DNA of 30,528 nt from JALZUE01 sp051251725 (GTDB lineage: Bacteria > Pseudomonadota > Gammaproteobacteria > Enterobacterales > Alteromonadaceae). Both the position numbers and the translations under genes were made by a program. Below, piece after piece: positions 1-7,451 of this stretch. The DNA is taken from positions 1-30,528 of the forward strand of contig JBPOFN010000046.1 of NCBI GenBank assembly GCA_051251725.1. The letters are read 5' to 3'. A model generated the notes under the pieces. The model did no database searches and had not been told where the DNA came from. It saw nothing but the letters and a program-made list of their open reading frames with translations. The first letter of the stretch is position 1, and the number at the start of each line of letters is the position of its first letter.

Positions 1-10
1 TTGTACTGAT

Positions 11-38
11 AAAAAAAGCGACTTAGGTCGCTTTTTTT
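11..38. terminator. Bidirectional rho-independent terminator
   Basis: A perfect 12-bp inverted repeat (AAAAAAAGCGAC / GTCGCTTTTTTT) surrounds a TTAG loop, with T-tracts in both readings. It lies about 40 bp beyond the tusA stop on the minus strand, so it should end the tusA transcript. It could also serve a plus-strand gene to the left of the window. Confidence 0.85.
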
Positions 39-62
39 ATGTGAAAAATTTTATGTGAAAAA
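35..62. repeat. Perfect tandem 14-bp duplication
   Basis: The unit TTTTATGTGAAAAA occurs twice with no spacer (35-48 and 49-62), just after the terminator stem and before the tusA stop codon. It is short and AT-rich, so replication slippage is the likely origin. I see no regulatory role. Confidence 0.8.
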
Positions 63-76
63 TATAGTGATAAAAC

Positions 77-337
77 CTAGTCGTGTTTTCTGATCAAATA
101 CTGATAAGGTTTTTCAACGATCGCTTGAGCTACTAACTCGTGTTCCATAAAACGGCAAAAGCTAGGAATATCACGGGTAGTTGATGGATCATCAGCAATA
201 ACTAATAAGGTTTCACCGCTAGCTATTTTACGAATATTTAAGCGCACCATCATTACCGGTTCAGGACAACGAAGACCTAAAGTGTCTAATTGATGATCGG
301 CAGTATTAAATAGCGTATTGGCTGATAGAGTCGACAT
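77..337 (-). CDS. tusA: Sulfurtransferase TusA
   Basis: Small cytoplasmic sulfur carrier. In E. coli TusA takes persulfide sulfur from IscS and passes it to TusBCD/E for 2-thiouridine formation in tRNA. The protein is 86 residues from the chosen ATG (family about 81) and matches the family almost end to end: DTLGLRCPEPVMMVR carries the single active cysteine, followed by GETLLVIADDPSTTRDIP and the FMEHEL segment. An in-frame TTG at 406 would add 23 residues with no family counterpart, so the ATG at 337 is preferred, although no strong ribosome binding site is visible there. The gene lies 77 bp downstream of the HPP gene on the same strand, so cotranscription is plausible, and a strong terminator follows. 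Identification is secure; the start is slightly less so. Confidence 0.95.
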   Translation of the reverse strand: MSTLSANTLFNTADHQLDTLGLRCPEPVMMVRLNIRKIASGETLLVIADDPSTTRDIPSFCRFMEHELVAQAIVEKPYQYLIRKHD

Positions 338-414
338 AAGTTCGGAAATTAAGTTTCGTGAATTAAAAATTTTGCTAAGTTTACCTATTAATCGCTTTTC
401 AGGCAAAAATGAAA

Positions 415-1323
415 TTATTTTTTGTCTTTATCGGTACTCCGTAAACGTTGGCTCGCCCAGTCAGCAAATTCAGCGCGGGTACAGCTGTTGCTAGTATTTT
501 TACCTTGGCCAGAGATCACTTTATAAATAATTAATGAATTAGCAGGGTTTGGGTGATCAGCATGATCTATTATTTTACGAACAGACCACTGCGCACCTAA
601 TAAATTATTGGTGTAAACACCACCAGGATGAAAATCAAAACTATCAGACACTTGTGTACGGCGAACGTCCATGGCAGCGTTATAAACTTCTATTAGTTGC
701 TCAGGTGAAATATCAAAAACAGTGCCTATGTTAGACATCGCTTGTTCAATATGCTGTTCGGTTATTTCAAGTTTGTTTGGAATTTTAATATCGTTAACTG
801 GATGAAATCGCATTAAGGCAAAAGGGTATTTTCGCCACGGGAAAAAACTATTGAACACCATAGCGACAACAAAAATAACTGTGCAATTAAGTAAGACAGG
901 GCTGATTAAGTAAAAGTAGCCTAAATCGATAAGTTGTTGCCCACCCACAACCGCGGTTAAAGCTGTGGCACCACCTGGTGGATGAATACAGCGACAAATA
1001 TGCATAGCGCCAATCGCTAAGCCAACGGCGAGGGCAGCAGCTAACGCCATATCGTCAATTAATAAATTACATGACACGCCGACAAAAGCCGAGATGATAT
1101 TACCACCAAAAATGGCCCATGGCTGAGATAAAGCACCATGCGGCACGGCAAAAAGCAATACGGTAGCAGCGCCCATTGAAGTAATAACTGCGAGTGAGCC
1201 TTGGATGTCTAATAATGAAAAACTAATTGTACAAACAAAAAATAAACTTACCATGCCACCTAAAGTAGCAACCAGTTGTTCAATGGCCATCGTTTTAGGT
1301 TGAATACCAAACCAAGAAGACAT
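415..1323 (-). CDS. HPP-family integral membrane protein with soluble C-terminal extension
   Basis: Inner-membrane protein of the HPP family. Roughly six hydrophobic segments span residues 14-160, and the name-giving HPPGGAT motif is at 114-120. Some HPP proteins of cyanobacteria and chloroplasts are linked to nitrite transport; whether that applies here is unknown. After the last membrane segment about 130 residues (171-302) are hydrophilic and look soluble. They do not read as a CBS pair, and I do not recognise a domain. The start is ATG with GGGAT about 8 nt upstream. The gene diverges from slt across a 150-bp gap and precedes tusA on the same strand. The family call is firm; the transported substrate, if any, is unknown. 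Confidence 0.85.
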   Translation of the reverse strand: MSSWFGIQPKTMAIEQLVATLGGMVSLFFVCTISFSLLDIQGSLAVITSMGAATVLLFAVPHGALSQPWAIFGGNIISAFVGVSCNLLIDDMALAAALAVGLAIGAMHICRCIHPPGGATALTAVVGGQQLIDLGYFYLISPVLLNCTVIFVVAMVFNSFFPWRKYPFALMRFHPVNDIKIPNKLEITEQHIEQAMSNIGTVFDISPEQLIEVYNAAMDVRRTQVSDSFDFHPGGVYTNNLLGAQWSVRKIIDHADHPNPANSLIIYKVISGQGKNTSNSCTRAEFADWASQRLRSTDKDKK

Positions 1324-1401
1324 CTTAATCCCATGCTAAAATCTTTAAAGGCTAAAGATAAATGTTTTTACAATCTATTCAAGTAAAATTCTAATTGAGT
1401 A

Positions 1402-1430
1402 TTGGTAAGCTAAGGTAAAAGCCTTATGAT
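1402..1430 (+). promoter_or_regulatory. Candidate sigma-70 promoter for slt
   Basis: TTGGTA (1402-1407) and TATGAT (1425-1430) are separated by 17 bp, about 45 nt ahead of the slt ATG, within the gap divergent to the HPP gene. This is pattern recognition only. Confidence 0.45.
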
Positions 1431-1475
1431 GAAGAGACACTAAAATTTTCCGTTAAATCAACCGTGAGATCATTC

Positions 1476-3395
1476 ATGCGCCGTGCTGCCTTTCAATTAT
1501 CAGGCTTATTTCCCGTTTACGTCTTTATTCTTTTTATTATTTCATTCACAAGTGCAAGCCAAGATATCCAGGCCAGAAAAACTTACGAGTTGGCTGAGCA
1601 GTATTTACTTAAAGGTAATCAAGCGCGCTTTAAAGAACTTTATAAAAGTTTGCATTATTACCCATTACAGCCGTATTTATTACAGCAAGACCTGATTAAA
1701 AATATGAGTGTTAAACGCAGTAAAGAAATCGCTGAATTTTTAACAACCTATCAAGATAGCCCACTCGATTGGCCATTAAGAAAAAAATGGCTTAATTATC
1801 TCGCTAAACACAAGCAAGCGAGTTTATATTTAAAATTTTATAAACCGACAACCAGCGCAGACTTAAGCTGTAAATTTCATTTATATCAATTACAAGCAGG
1901 TGTCAGCGAGGTATTAATTTTACCCGAGGTAACTAAGCTTTGGACGGTAGGTAAATCACAACCTAAAGCCTGCGATCCATTATTTAAAATTTGGCAAGCA
2001 AAGGGATATCGCACCAATGAAGTTATTTGGCAACGTATTGTTAAAACGGCCGATGGCGGTAAGTCTTCGTTATTACCTTATTTAATCAAACAATTACCTT
2101 TGTCATTACAAAAAAAGGCAGGGCTGTGGCGTAGCGTGCGAATCAACCCTAGTTATGTTGCGAAGTTATCGCGTTTTCCAACAAAAGATTTAGCAGAAAC
2201 TGAAATTGTTACTTATGCCTTAAAACGTTATATCTGGCGCGACCCTGATCATGCGATTCAAGTTTTTTCACGTGCCCAACAGCAGTTTCCATTTAATCCA
2301 CAACAACTGAAAGCAATCACCGAAAAGTTTGCGATTTCGTTGGCGAGTAAAAGTCATCCACAAGCCAAAACTTGGTTAGCAAAATTAGCCGATGATCAAT
2401 ACAGCAATAATTTAGTGCAATGGCAAATTACTGAGTTGGTGCGAGATGAAAATTGGCAAAAAATAAAACAAGAATTGTTACTGTTTCCTGAATTAATACA
2501 AGAGAAATTACAATGGCAATATTGGTATGGCCGCAGCTTATTAGCTACCAATGAAGAAGTTTTAGGCTATAAGATCTTAGCGGAAGTATCGAATGAACGT
2601 CATTATTATGGTTTTTTAGCGGCGGGCTTATTAAATAAACCGGTAAATTTAAAACATATGCCGGCGGCAATTTCAGAGCAAGAAAAGTTCGAGGTGTTAG
2701 ACAGTTCAGCAGGTAAACGTGCTTTTGAATTTTTTCATTTAGGGCGCTATTTACAAGCAAGAAGTGAATGGAATTTTTGGCAAACCACATTAAATGACCG
2801 ACAAAAATTAGTGGCGGCTAAATTAGCTTATGATAGAGGTTGGTATGACCGCGCTATTTTTACCTTAGCCAAAGTCGGTTTTTTAGATGATGTCGAGTTA
2901 CGTTTTCCGCTCGCTTTTAATCTGGATATTGTCGAAAGCGCAACAAAAAACAATATTAACCCTGCATGGGCATTTGCTATCGCTCGCCGAGAAAGTTCAT
3001 TTATGAGTGATGCTCATTCACCAGTAGGTGCGAGTGGTTTAATGCAATTAATGCCAGCAACCGCTAAGCAGTTAGCGCGTAAAAGAGTGACACGTAAAAA
3101 GCTTTATAACCCACAAGAAAACGTCAAACTTGGTACCAAGTATTTACAGCAATTATTACAACGATATAAAGGCAATCAAGTGTTAGCAACCGCAGCTTAT
3201 AATGCTGGCCCACATCGAGTGAATCAATGGCTAAAAGATCGACCAGAATTACCTGCTGATATTTGGATTGAAACCATACCTTTTAAAGAAACCCGAGAAT
3301 ACGTGAAAAGTGTGATGGCCTATCAGCAAATATATTTATTAAAGCTTGGTCAGAAAGTTAAGTTATTCAATCAGCTAAGTGAGATGAAATTTTAA
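1476..3395 (+). CDS. slt: Soluble lytic murein transglycosylase
   Basis: Periplasmic enzyme that cleaves the MurNAc-GlcNAc bond of peptidoglycan, leaving 1,6-anhydroMurNAc ends. The protein is 639 residues, close to E. coli Slt70. A hydrophobic N-terminal signal peptide ends near the SFTSAS stretch. A long alpha-helical superhelix region follows (about 30-470), then the C-terminal SLT catalytic domain. The catalytic glutamate is E506 in ARRESSF, followed by GASGLMQLMPATA and the AAYNAGP motif. The ATG at 1476 is chosen; a GTG four codons earlier is also in frame, but GTGAG just before the ATG serves better as a ribosome binding site. The gene stands alone between the divergent HPP gene and pepQ. 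The trpR gene often found beside slt in other gammaproteobacteria is absent. Confidence 0.93.
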   Translation: MRRAAFQLSGLFPVYVFILFIISFTSASQDIQARKTYELAEQYLLKGNQARFKELYKSLHYYPLQPYLLQQDLIKNMSVKRSKEIAEFLTTYQDSPLDWPLRKKWLNYLAKHKQASLYLKFYKPTTSADLSCKFHLYQLQAGVSEVLILPEVTKLWTVGKSQPKACDPLFKIWQAKGYRTNEVIWQRIVKTADGGKSSLLPYLIKQLPLSLQKKAGLWRSVRINPSYVAKLSRFPTKDLAETEIVTYALKRYIWRDPDHAIQVFSRAQQQFPFNPQQLKAITEKFAISLASKSHPQAKTWLAKLADDQYSNNLVQWQITELVRDENWQKIKQELLLFPELIQEKLQWQYWYGRSLLATNEEVLGYKILAEVSNERHYYGFLAAGLLNKPVNLKHMPAAISEQEKFEVLDSSAGKRAFEFFHLGRYLQARSEWNFWQTTLNDRQKLVAAKLAYDRGWYDRAIFTLAKVGFLDDVELRFPLAFNLDIVESATKNNINPAWAFAIARRESSFMSDAHSPVGASGLMQLMPATAKQLARKRVTRKKLYNPQENVKLGTKYLQQLLQRYKGNQVLATAAYNAGPHRVNQWLKDRPELPADIWIETIPFKETREYVKSVMAYQQIYLLKLGQKVKLFNQLSEMKF

Positions 3396-3442
3396 TTTAG
3401 TGCTATTCAACGGCTAAGTCTTTGCGAGCATTTGCAGTAACT

Positions 3443-3472
3443 TTGTTGTATAACAGTAAGATAATGTAAAAT
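3443..3472 (+). promoter_or_regulatory. Candidate promoter for pepQ
   Basis: TTGTTG (3443-3448) and TAAAAT (3467-3472) with 18-bp spacing lie 28 nt before the pepQ ATG. The -35 is imperfect, and no terminator is visible between slt and pepQ, so readthrough from slt is also possible. Confidence 0.3.
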
Positions 3473-3499
3473 TTAACCATAAATTAGGGTCGAGCTAAC

Positions 3500-4819
3500 A
3501 TGAAGATAGCAATTGACGCTTTATATTCTGCGCACGTTGCTGAATTACAGCGCCGAACAGGGCAAGTGCTGGCGCGTGAAAATTTAGATGCGCTGGTGAT
3601 TCATGCGGGCAAAGAGCTAAAAGTTTTTTTAGATGACACTAGCTATCCTTTTAAAGTTAATCCTCATTTTAAACATTGGTTACCGTTGACCGACATCAGT
3701 AATTGCTGGCTGATTGTTAACGGCCATGATCTTCCTAAGCTTATCTATTTTCAACCGGAGGACTTTTGGCATCAAGTGATCGAATTACCTGATGACTTTT
3801 GGCGGCAATACTTCACGGTTGAAATTATTAAAAAAGCGAGCGATATCGATAAAATATTGCCGTACGACAAATTACGTTTAGCTTATATTGGTGAGCATAT
3901 TGAAGTAGCGCGGGCGTTAGGTTTCGACAATATAAATCCTGAACCAGTGTTAAATTATTTACATTACCATCGCGGTTATAAAACCTTCTATGAACATGAA
4001 TGTTTACGCCGCGCAAATGCTATTGCTGCTAAAGGTCATCGAGTGGCAGAGCAAGCATTTATCGCCGGCCAGTCAGAATTTCAAATCCAGCAAGCTTATC
4101 TACAAACAATAGAGCATAACGAGCATCAAACACCTTACGATAGTATTGTCGCGTTAAATGAACATGCTGCGATTTTGCATTATACTGGCGCTGATCGCCA
4201 ACCCGCTAAGTTATCTCGTTCGTTATTAATTGATGCTGGCGCAAGGTATCAAGGTTATTGTGCTGATATTACTCGCACCTATGCCAAACAAGGCAGCCAC
4301 TTTAGCGACTTAATAAAACGTGTTGATGAAATAACTTTAAAGCTTAATGAGATATTAAAACCAGGTATTAGCTATATTGATGTACATTTAGCCGCATATC
4401 GTGAAATTGCTATAACCTTAAAAGATTTTGGCATTATTACCACTAGTGTTGAGGCTGCTATTGCGGCAGGGGTTGTATCTACTTTCTTCCCGCATGGCAT
4501 TGGTCATCATTTAGGGCTGCAAACTCATGATGTTGGCGCTTTGATGTTGAATGAGCGCGGCAGTCAAATAAATCCGCCGGAGCAACATCCGTTTTTAAGG
4601 GCAACACGTAAAGTGGAAGTTAACCAAGTCTTTACCATCGAGCCTGGAATTTATTTTATTCCAGCCTTATTAAGTCAGCTTAAAAATAGCGAATATGTTC
4701 AAATGGTAAACTGGCAGATTGTTGAACAGTTATCGTTTTATGGCGGCATTCGCATTGAAGATAATATAATTGTCCATCAATCCTTTAATGAAAATATCAC
4801 CCGAGTAAATAAAATTTAA
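3500..4819 (+). CDS. pepQ: Xaa-Pro dipeptidase
   Basis: Cytoplasmic metallopeptidase of the M24B family that hydrolyses dipeptides with C-terminal proline. Length is 439 residues (E. coli PepQ about 443). The 'pita-bread' metal ligands are all present: D245 in LLIDAGA, D256 in ADITRTY, H336 in HGIGHH, E381 in FTIEPGIYF and E420 in GGIRIEDN. The N-terminal domain (1-150) carries the prolidase-type segment with DDTSYPFKVNPHFKHW. The start is ATG with AGGG upstream. The yigZ ATG comes 4 bp after the stop, and trkH follows, the same pepQ-yigZ-trkH order as in E. coli. The fadBA genes that precede pepQ in E. coli are replaced here by slt. Confidence 0.95.
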   Translation: MKIAIDALYSAHVAELQRRTGQVLARENLDALVIHAGKELKVFLDDTSYPFKVNPHFKHWLPLTDISNCWLIVNGHDLPKLIYFQPEDFWHQVIELPDDFWRQYFTVEIIKKASDIDKILPYDKLRLAYIGEHIEVARALGFDNINPEPVLNYLHYHRGYKTFYEHECLRRANAIAAKGHRVAEQAFIAGQSEFQIQQAYLQTIEHNEHQTPYDSIVALNEHAAILHYTGADRQPAKLSRSLLIDAGARYQGYCADITRTYAKQGSHFSDLIKRVDEITLKLNEILKPGISYIDVHLAAYREIAITLKDFGIITTSVEAAIAAGVVSTFFPHGIGHHLGLQTHDVGALMLNERGSQINPPEQHPFLRATRKVEVNQVFTIEPGIYFIPALLSQLKNSEYVQMVNWQIVEQLSFYGGIRIEDNIIVHQSFNENITRVNKI

Positions 4820-4823
4820 GCTC

Positions 4824-5429
4824 ATGGCGTATTTAATTGCAACAGTTCCGCTGGTTAAAGAAACTATCGTCAATAAAAGCCGATTTATTTGTTATTTATC
4901 TCCCTGCCAATCTACTGAGCAAGCCCGTGAATTAGTTAAAACCCAGCAACAGAATCACCCACAAGCGTCTCATCATTGTTATGCATATTTATCTGCCGCG
5001 CCTGATGACAGTCAGCATTATGGTTTTTCTGATGATGGTGAGCCTAGTGGTACTGCCGGTAAACCAATGTTAACTATGTTGCAGGGCTCAGAGGTGGGGG
5101 AAGTTTGTGCTGTGGTTGTGCGTTATTTTGGCGGCACTAAATTAGGAACTGGCGGTTTACAACGTGCTTATGGAGCTAGTGTGCGTTATGCGCTTGAAGA
5201 ACTTGAGACTGAAATAAAAATAGCCATGGTAGACAAAGCGTTAGTCTGCCAATATACGCAGGTAAATGATATTCTACATCTGTTAACGCTTGTTGGTGGT
5301 AGTGTTAAATCACAGGATTATGGCGAACAAGTTAATTTTGTTTTAACCATTCCTACTGAACAAGTTGAAAATTTAGCGGCACAGTTGCAAACTATGTCGG
5401 CAGGGCAACTTAAACTCTTGAAAGTTTAA
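4824..5429 (+). CDS. yigZ: IMPACT/YigZ family protein
   Basis: Cytoplasmic protein of 201 residues (E. coli YigZ about 204). The IMPACT domain (UPF0029) fills the N-terminal two thirds. It carries the hallmark DDGEPSGTAGKP at 70-81 and RYFGGTKLGTGGL at 100-112, followed by a C-terminal ferredoxin-like half. Eukaryotic IMPACT proteins modulate Gcn2 signalling; the bacterial role is poorly defined. The ATG sits 4 bp after the pepQ stop with no strong Shine-Dalgarno, which suggests translational coupling within a pepQ-yigZ(-trkH) operon. Confidence 0.92.
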   Translation: MAYLIATVPLVKETIVNKSRFICYLSPCQSTEQARELVKTQQQNHPQASHHCYAYLSAAPDDSQHYGFSDDGEPSGTAGKPMLTMLQGSEVGEVCAVVVRYFGGTKLGTGGLQRAYGASVRYALEELETEIKIAMVDKALVCQYTQVNDILHLLTLVGGSVKSQDYGEQVNFVLTIPTEQVENLAAQLQTMSAGQLKLLKV

Positions 5430-5464
5430 CCATTTAAAGAACAAAATAAGATACATAATTAACA

Positions 5465-6916
5465 GTGCAATATAAAAACATCATTCGAATTTTAGGTATC
5501 TTGGTCGCGCTACTGAGTGTCACCATGTTACCGCCTGCTGCCGTGTCATTAATTTATCGTGATGGTGGTGGTGTTCCGTTTTTATTAGCTTTCATCTTTA
5601 TTTTTATCACCGGTATTTTAAATTGGTACCCCAATCGCGATGAAAAAAGTGAACTGCGTGCTCGCGAAGGCTTTTTAATTGTGGTGTTATTCTGGACCGT
5701 GCTGGCGGGCTTTTCAGCTATTCCTTTTATGTTGCTCGACAATCCAAGTATGTCGGCAACCGATGCTTTTTTTGAATCGTTTTCAGGTTTAACCACTACC
5801 GGCGCGACCGTACTGACAAAAATAGACGGCCTGCCACATGCAGTTTTATTTTATCGCCAGCAATTACAATGGTTAGGCGGCATGGGAATAATCGTACTCG
5901 CCGTTGCTGTTTTACCTATGTTAGGTATTGGTGGTATGCAGTTGTATCGAGCGGAAACGCCGGGTCCGGTCAAAGACTCTAAAATGACCCCGCGGATTGC
6001 TGATACCGCTAAACATTTATGGTATATATATTTATCACTGACTGTTGCTTGTACTGTCGCGTATTGGCTTGCGGGTATGGGCGTTTTTGACGCAATTTGC
6101 CATGCATTCTCAACGATCGCTATTGGCGGTTTTTCGACCCATGATGCCAGTATGGGATATTTTAATAGCCCGCAAATTAATCTAGTGTGCGTGGTGTTTT
6201 TATTAATTGCTGGCGTTAACTTTGCGCTACATTATTCTGCCATTCATGCCAAATCGGTTAAAACCTATTTTTATGATCCGGAATTTAAAGTCTTTATTGC
6301 CATTCAAATTGTTTTAACGTTGATATGTTTCATTGTTTTAATGGTGCATGGTACTTATGACGATGCGGATGTGGCGCTTGATCAAGCGTTATTCCAATCG
6401 GTTTCTATTAGTACCACCGCTGGTTTCGCCACCACTTCATTTTCAGATTGGCCAACGTTATTACCAATATTATTAATTTTTGCCAGTTTTATTGGTGGCT
6501 GTGCCGGTAGTACTGGCGGTGGTATGAAAGTAGTTCGAGTTGTCTTGTTATATTTACAAGGCTTAAGAGAATTAAATAAATTGGTGCATCCTAAAGCGGT
6601 TTTTTCTATAAAACTAGGTCGAAAAGCTTTACCTGATCATGTGGTTTCGGCTATTTGGGGCTTTTTCTCCGCCTATGCTGCGGTCTTTGTTATTTGTATG
6701 TTGTTGTTATTAGCGGCAGGTATGGATGATATTACGGCCTTTACCGCAGTTGCTGCCTGTTTAAATAACCTTGGTCCAGGCTTGGGTGAAGTGGCTGCTA
6801 ACTTTGCTGGCATTAACGATTTTAGTAAATGGGTGCTAATTATTGCGATGTTATTTGGCCGGTTAGAAATATTTACTTTACTGGTATTATTTACGCCAGC
6901 GTTTTGGCGCTCTTAA
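5465..6916 (+). CDS. trkH: Potassium uptake protein TrkH
   Basis: Inner-membrane, ion-conducting subunit of the Trk potassium system. It works with the cytoplasmic regulator TrkA, encoded at 10256-11632 on the other strand. At 483 residues it has exactly the length of E. coli TrkH. The four pore-loop signatures are recognisable: SGLTTTGAT (about 107-115), IAIGGFSTHDAS, STTAGFATTSF and LNNLGPGLG. The FIGGCAGSTGGG gating-loop region is also present. The start is GTG at 5465, giving MQYKNIIRILG, which aligns with the family N-terminus; no ATG fits. It is 35 bp downstream of yigZ, probably in the same operon. There is no clear terminator after the stop. Confidence 0.96.
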   Translation: MQYKNIIRILGILVALLSVTMLPPAAVSLIYRDGGGVPFLLAFIFIFITGILNWYPNRDEKSELRAREGFLIVVLFWTVLAGFSAIPFMLLDNPSMSATDAFFESFSGLTTTGATVLTKIDGLPHAVLFYRQQLQWLGGMGIIVLAVAVLPMLGIGGMQLYRAETPGPVKDSKMTPRIADTAKHLWYIYLSLTVACTVAYWLAGMGVFDAICHAFSTIAIGGFSTHDASMGYFNSPQINLVCVVFLLIAGVNFALHYSAIHAKSVKTYFYDPEFKVFIAIQIVLTLICFIVLMVHGTYDDADVALDQALFQSVSISTTAGFATTSFSDWPTLLPILLIFASFIGGCAGSTGGGMKVVRVVLLYLQGLRELNKLVHPKAVFSIKLGRKALPDHVVSAIWGFFSAYAAVFVICMLLLLAAGMDDITAFTAVAACLNNLGPGLGEVAANFAGINDFSKWVLIIAMLFGRLEIFTLLVLFTPAFWRS

Positions 6917-7305
6917 TTTTTAATATTTCTAATCACTAGTTTTATATTTATCGATAAAGCATCTATTTTAAGAATTATTTATTTTAAAGTCATGATCTTA
7001 TAAAGCCGGTTAACCCGCGCTGAGGTTAAATAATCTCGATTTTTTGTTTCACTTGGGGCGATACGATCGATGGCAATAATTCTAAACCTAAGCAATCTAT
7101 ATTATACGATTAATTTCATTAAGTTTGTTCCCAACTCAGAACTGTATTAGCGGGCTTAAAACAATAAAAATTATTTAAACATAGTTATTATCGGCTTATC
7201 TCCTGAGTCGATCTACCCCCACCATCCATGGTTTCGTCTTCAATCAATGCCTGCCTCTAAGTTTTTTAATTCTCTCTGAGCGGGAAAAACTTAATGGCAT
7301 TTGTA

Positions 7306-7351
7306 TTATAAGTTTATTTATAAAAATTGATTTTTATAAATAAACTTATAA
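7306..7351. repeat. 46-bp perfect palindrome (21-bp arms)
   Basis: The arm at 7306-7326 is the exact reverse complement of 7331-7351, separated by TTGA whose outer bases can also pair. It starts TTATAAG and ends CTTATAA. It is nearly all A/T, has no trailing T-tract and no target-site duplication that I can see. It sits about 100 bp upstream of the cytochrome gene. It could be a transcript hairpin, a cruciform, or a binding site; the role is unknown. Confidence 0.9.
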
Positions 7352-7392
7352 GGGTTGCCTATTATTTATAGTATCTGTTAATATTTGCGGTT

Positions 7393-7404
7393 GTTAGCGT
7401 TAAC
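7393..7404. promoter_or_regulatory. Possible LacI-family-type operator
   Basis: GTTAGCGTTAAC is one mismatch away from a perfect dyad centred on CG, the general form of LacI/GalR operators (for example TTAACGTTAA). It lies 47 bp before the cytochrome ATG. A single site without a neighbouring regulator gene is weak evidence. Confidence 0.2.
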
Positions 7405-7451
7405 TATTTGGCGTTTATACCTAATCATATTAGTATTTTTAAGGAAGTATT

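Larger units (their letters stand above)
6917..7451. other. 535-bp intergenic region, no gene recognised
   Basis: All frames are broken by frequent stops, and no RNA gene was recognised. The left part (6917-7190) is AT-rich and featureless apart from a weak 6-bp stem (TTAACC/GGTTAA, 7010-7029). The stretch about 7195-7265 is noticeably less AT-rich than its surroundings. A 46-bp perfect palindrome lies at 7306-7351, and a LacI-type-looking dyad at 7393-7404 just ahead of the cytochrome gene. In related genomes other genes such as hemG may occupy this trkH-trkA interval; I see no remnant of one. Confidence 0.6.

Noticed and set aside
338..406. N-terminal extension of tusA from a TTG codon
   Set aside because: The added 23 residues have no counterpart in TusA, and the ATG at 337 gives the family length.
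549..734. Open frame opposite the HPP gene tail
   Set aside because: Antisense to a convincing gene, with no promoter, ribosome binding site or recognisable motif.
7306..7351. MITE or insertion-sequence remnant
   Set aside because: No flanking target-site duplication and no transposase fragment were seen. A genome-wide copy search could reopen this.
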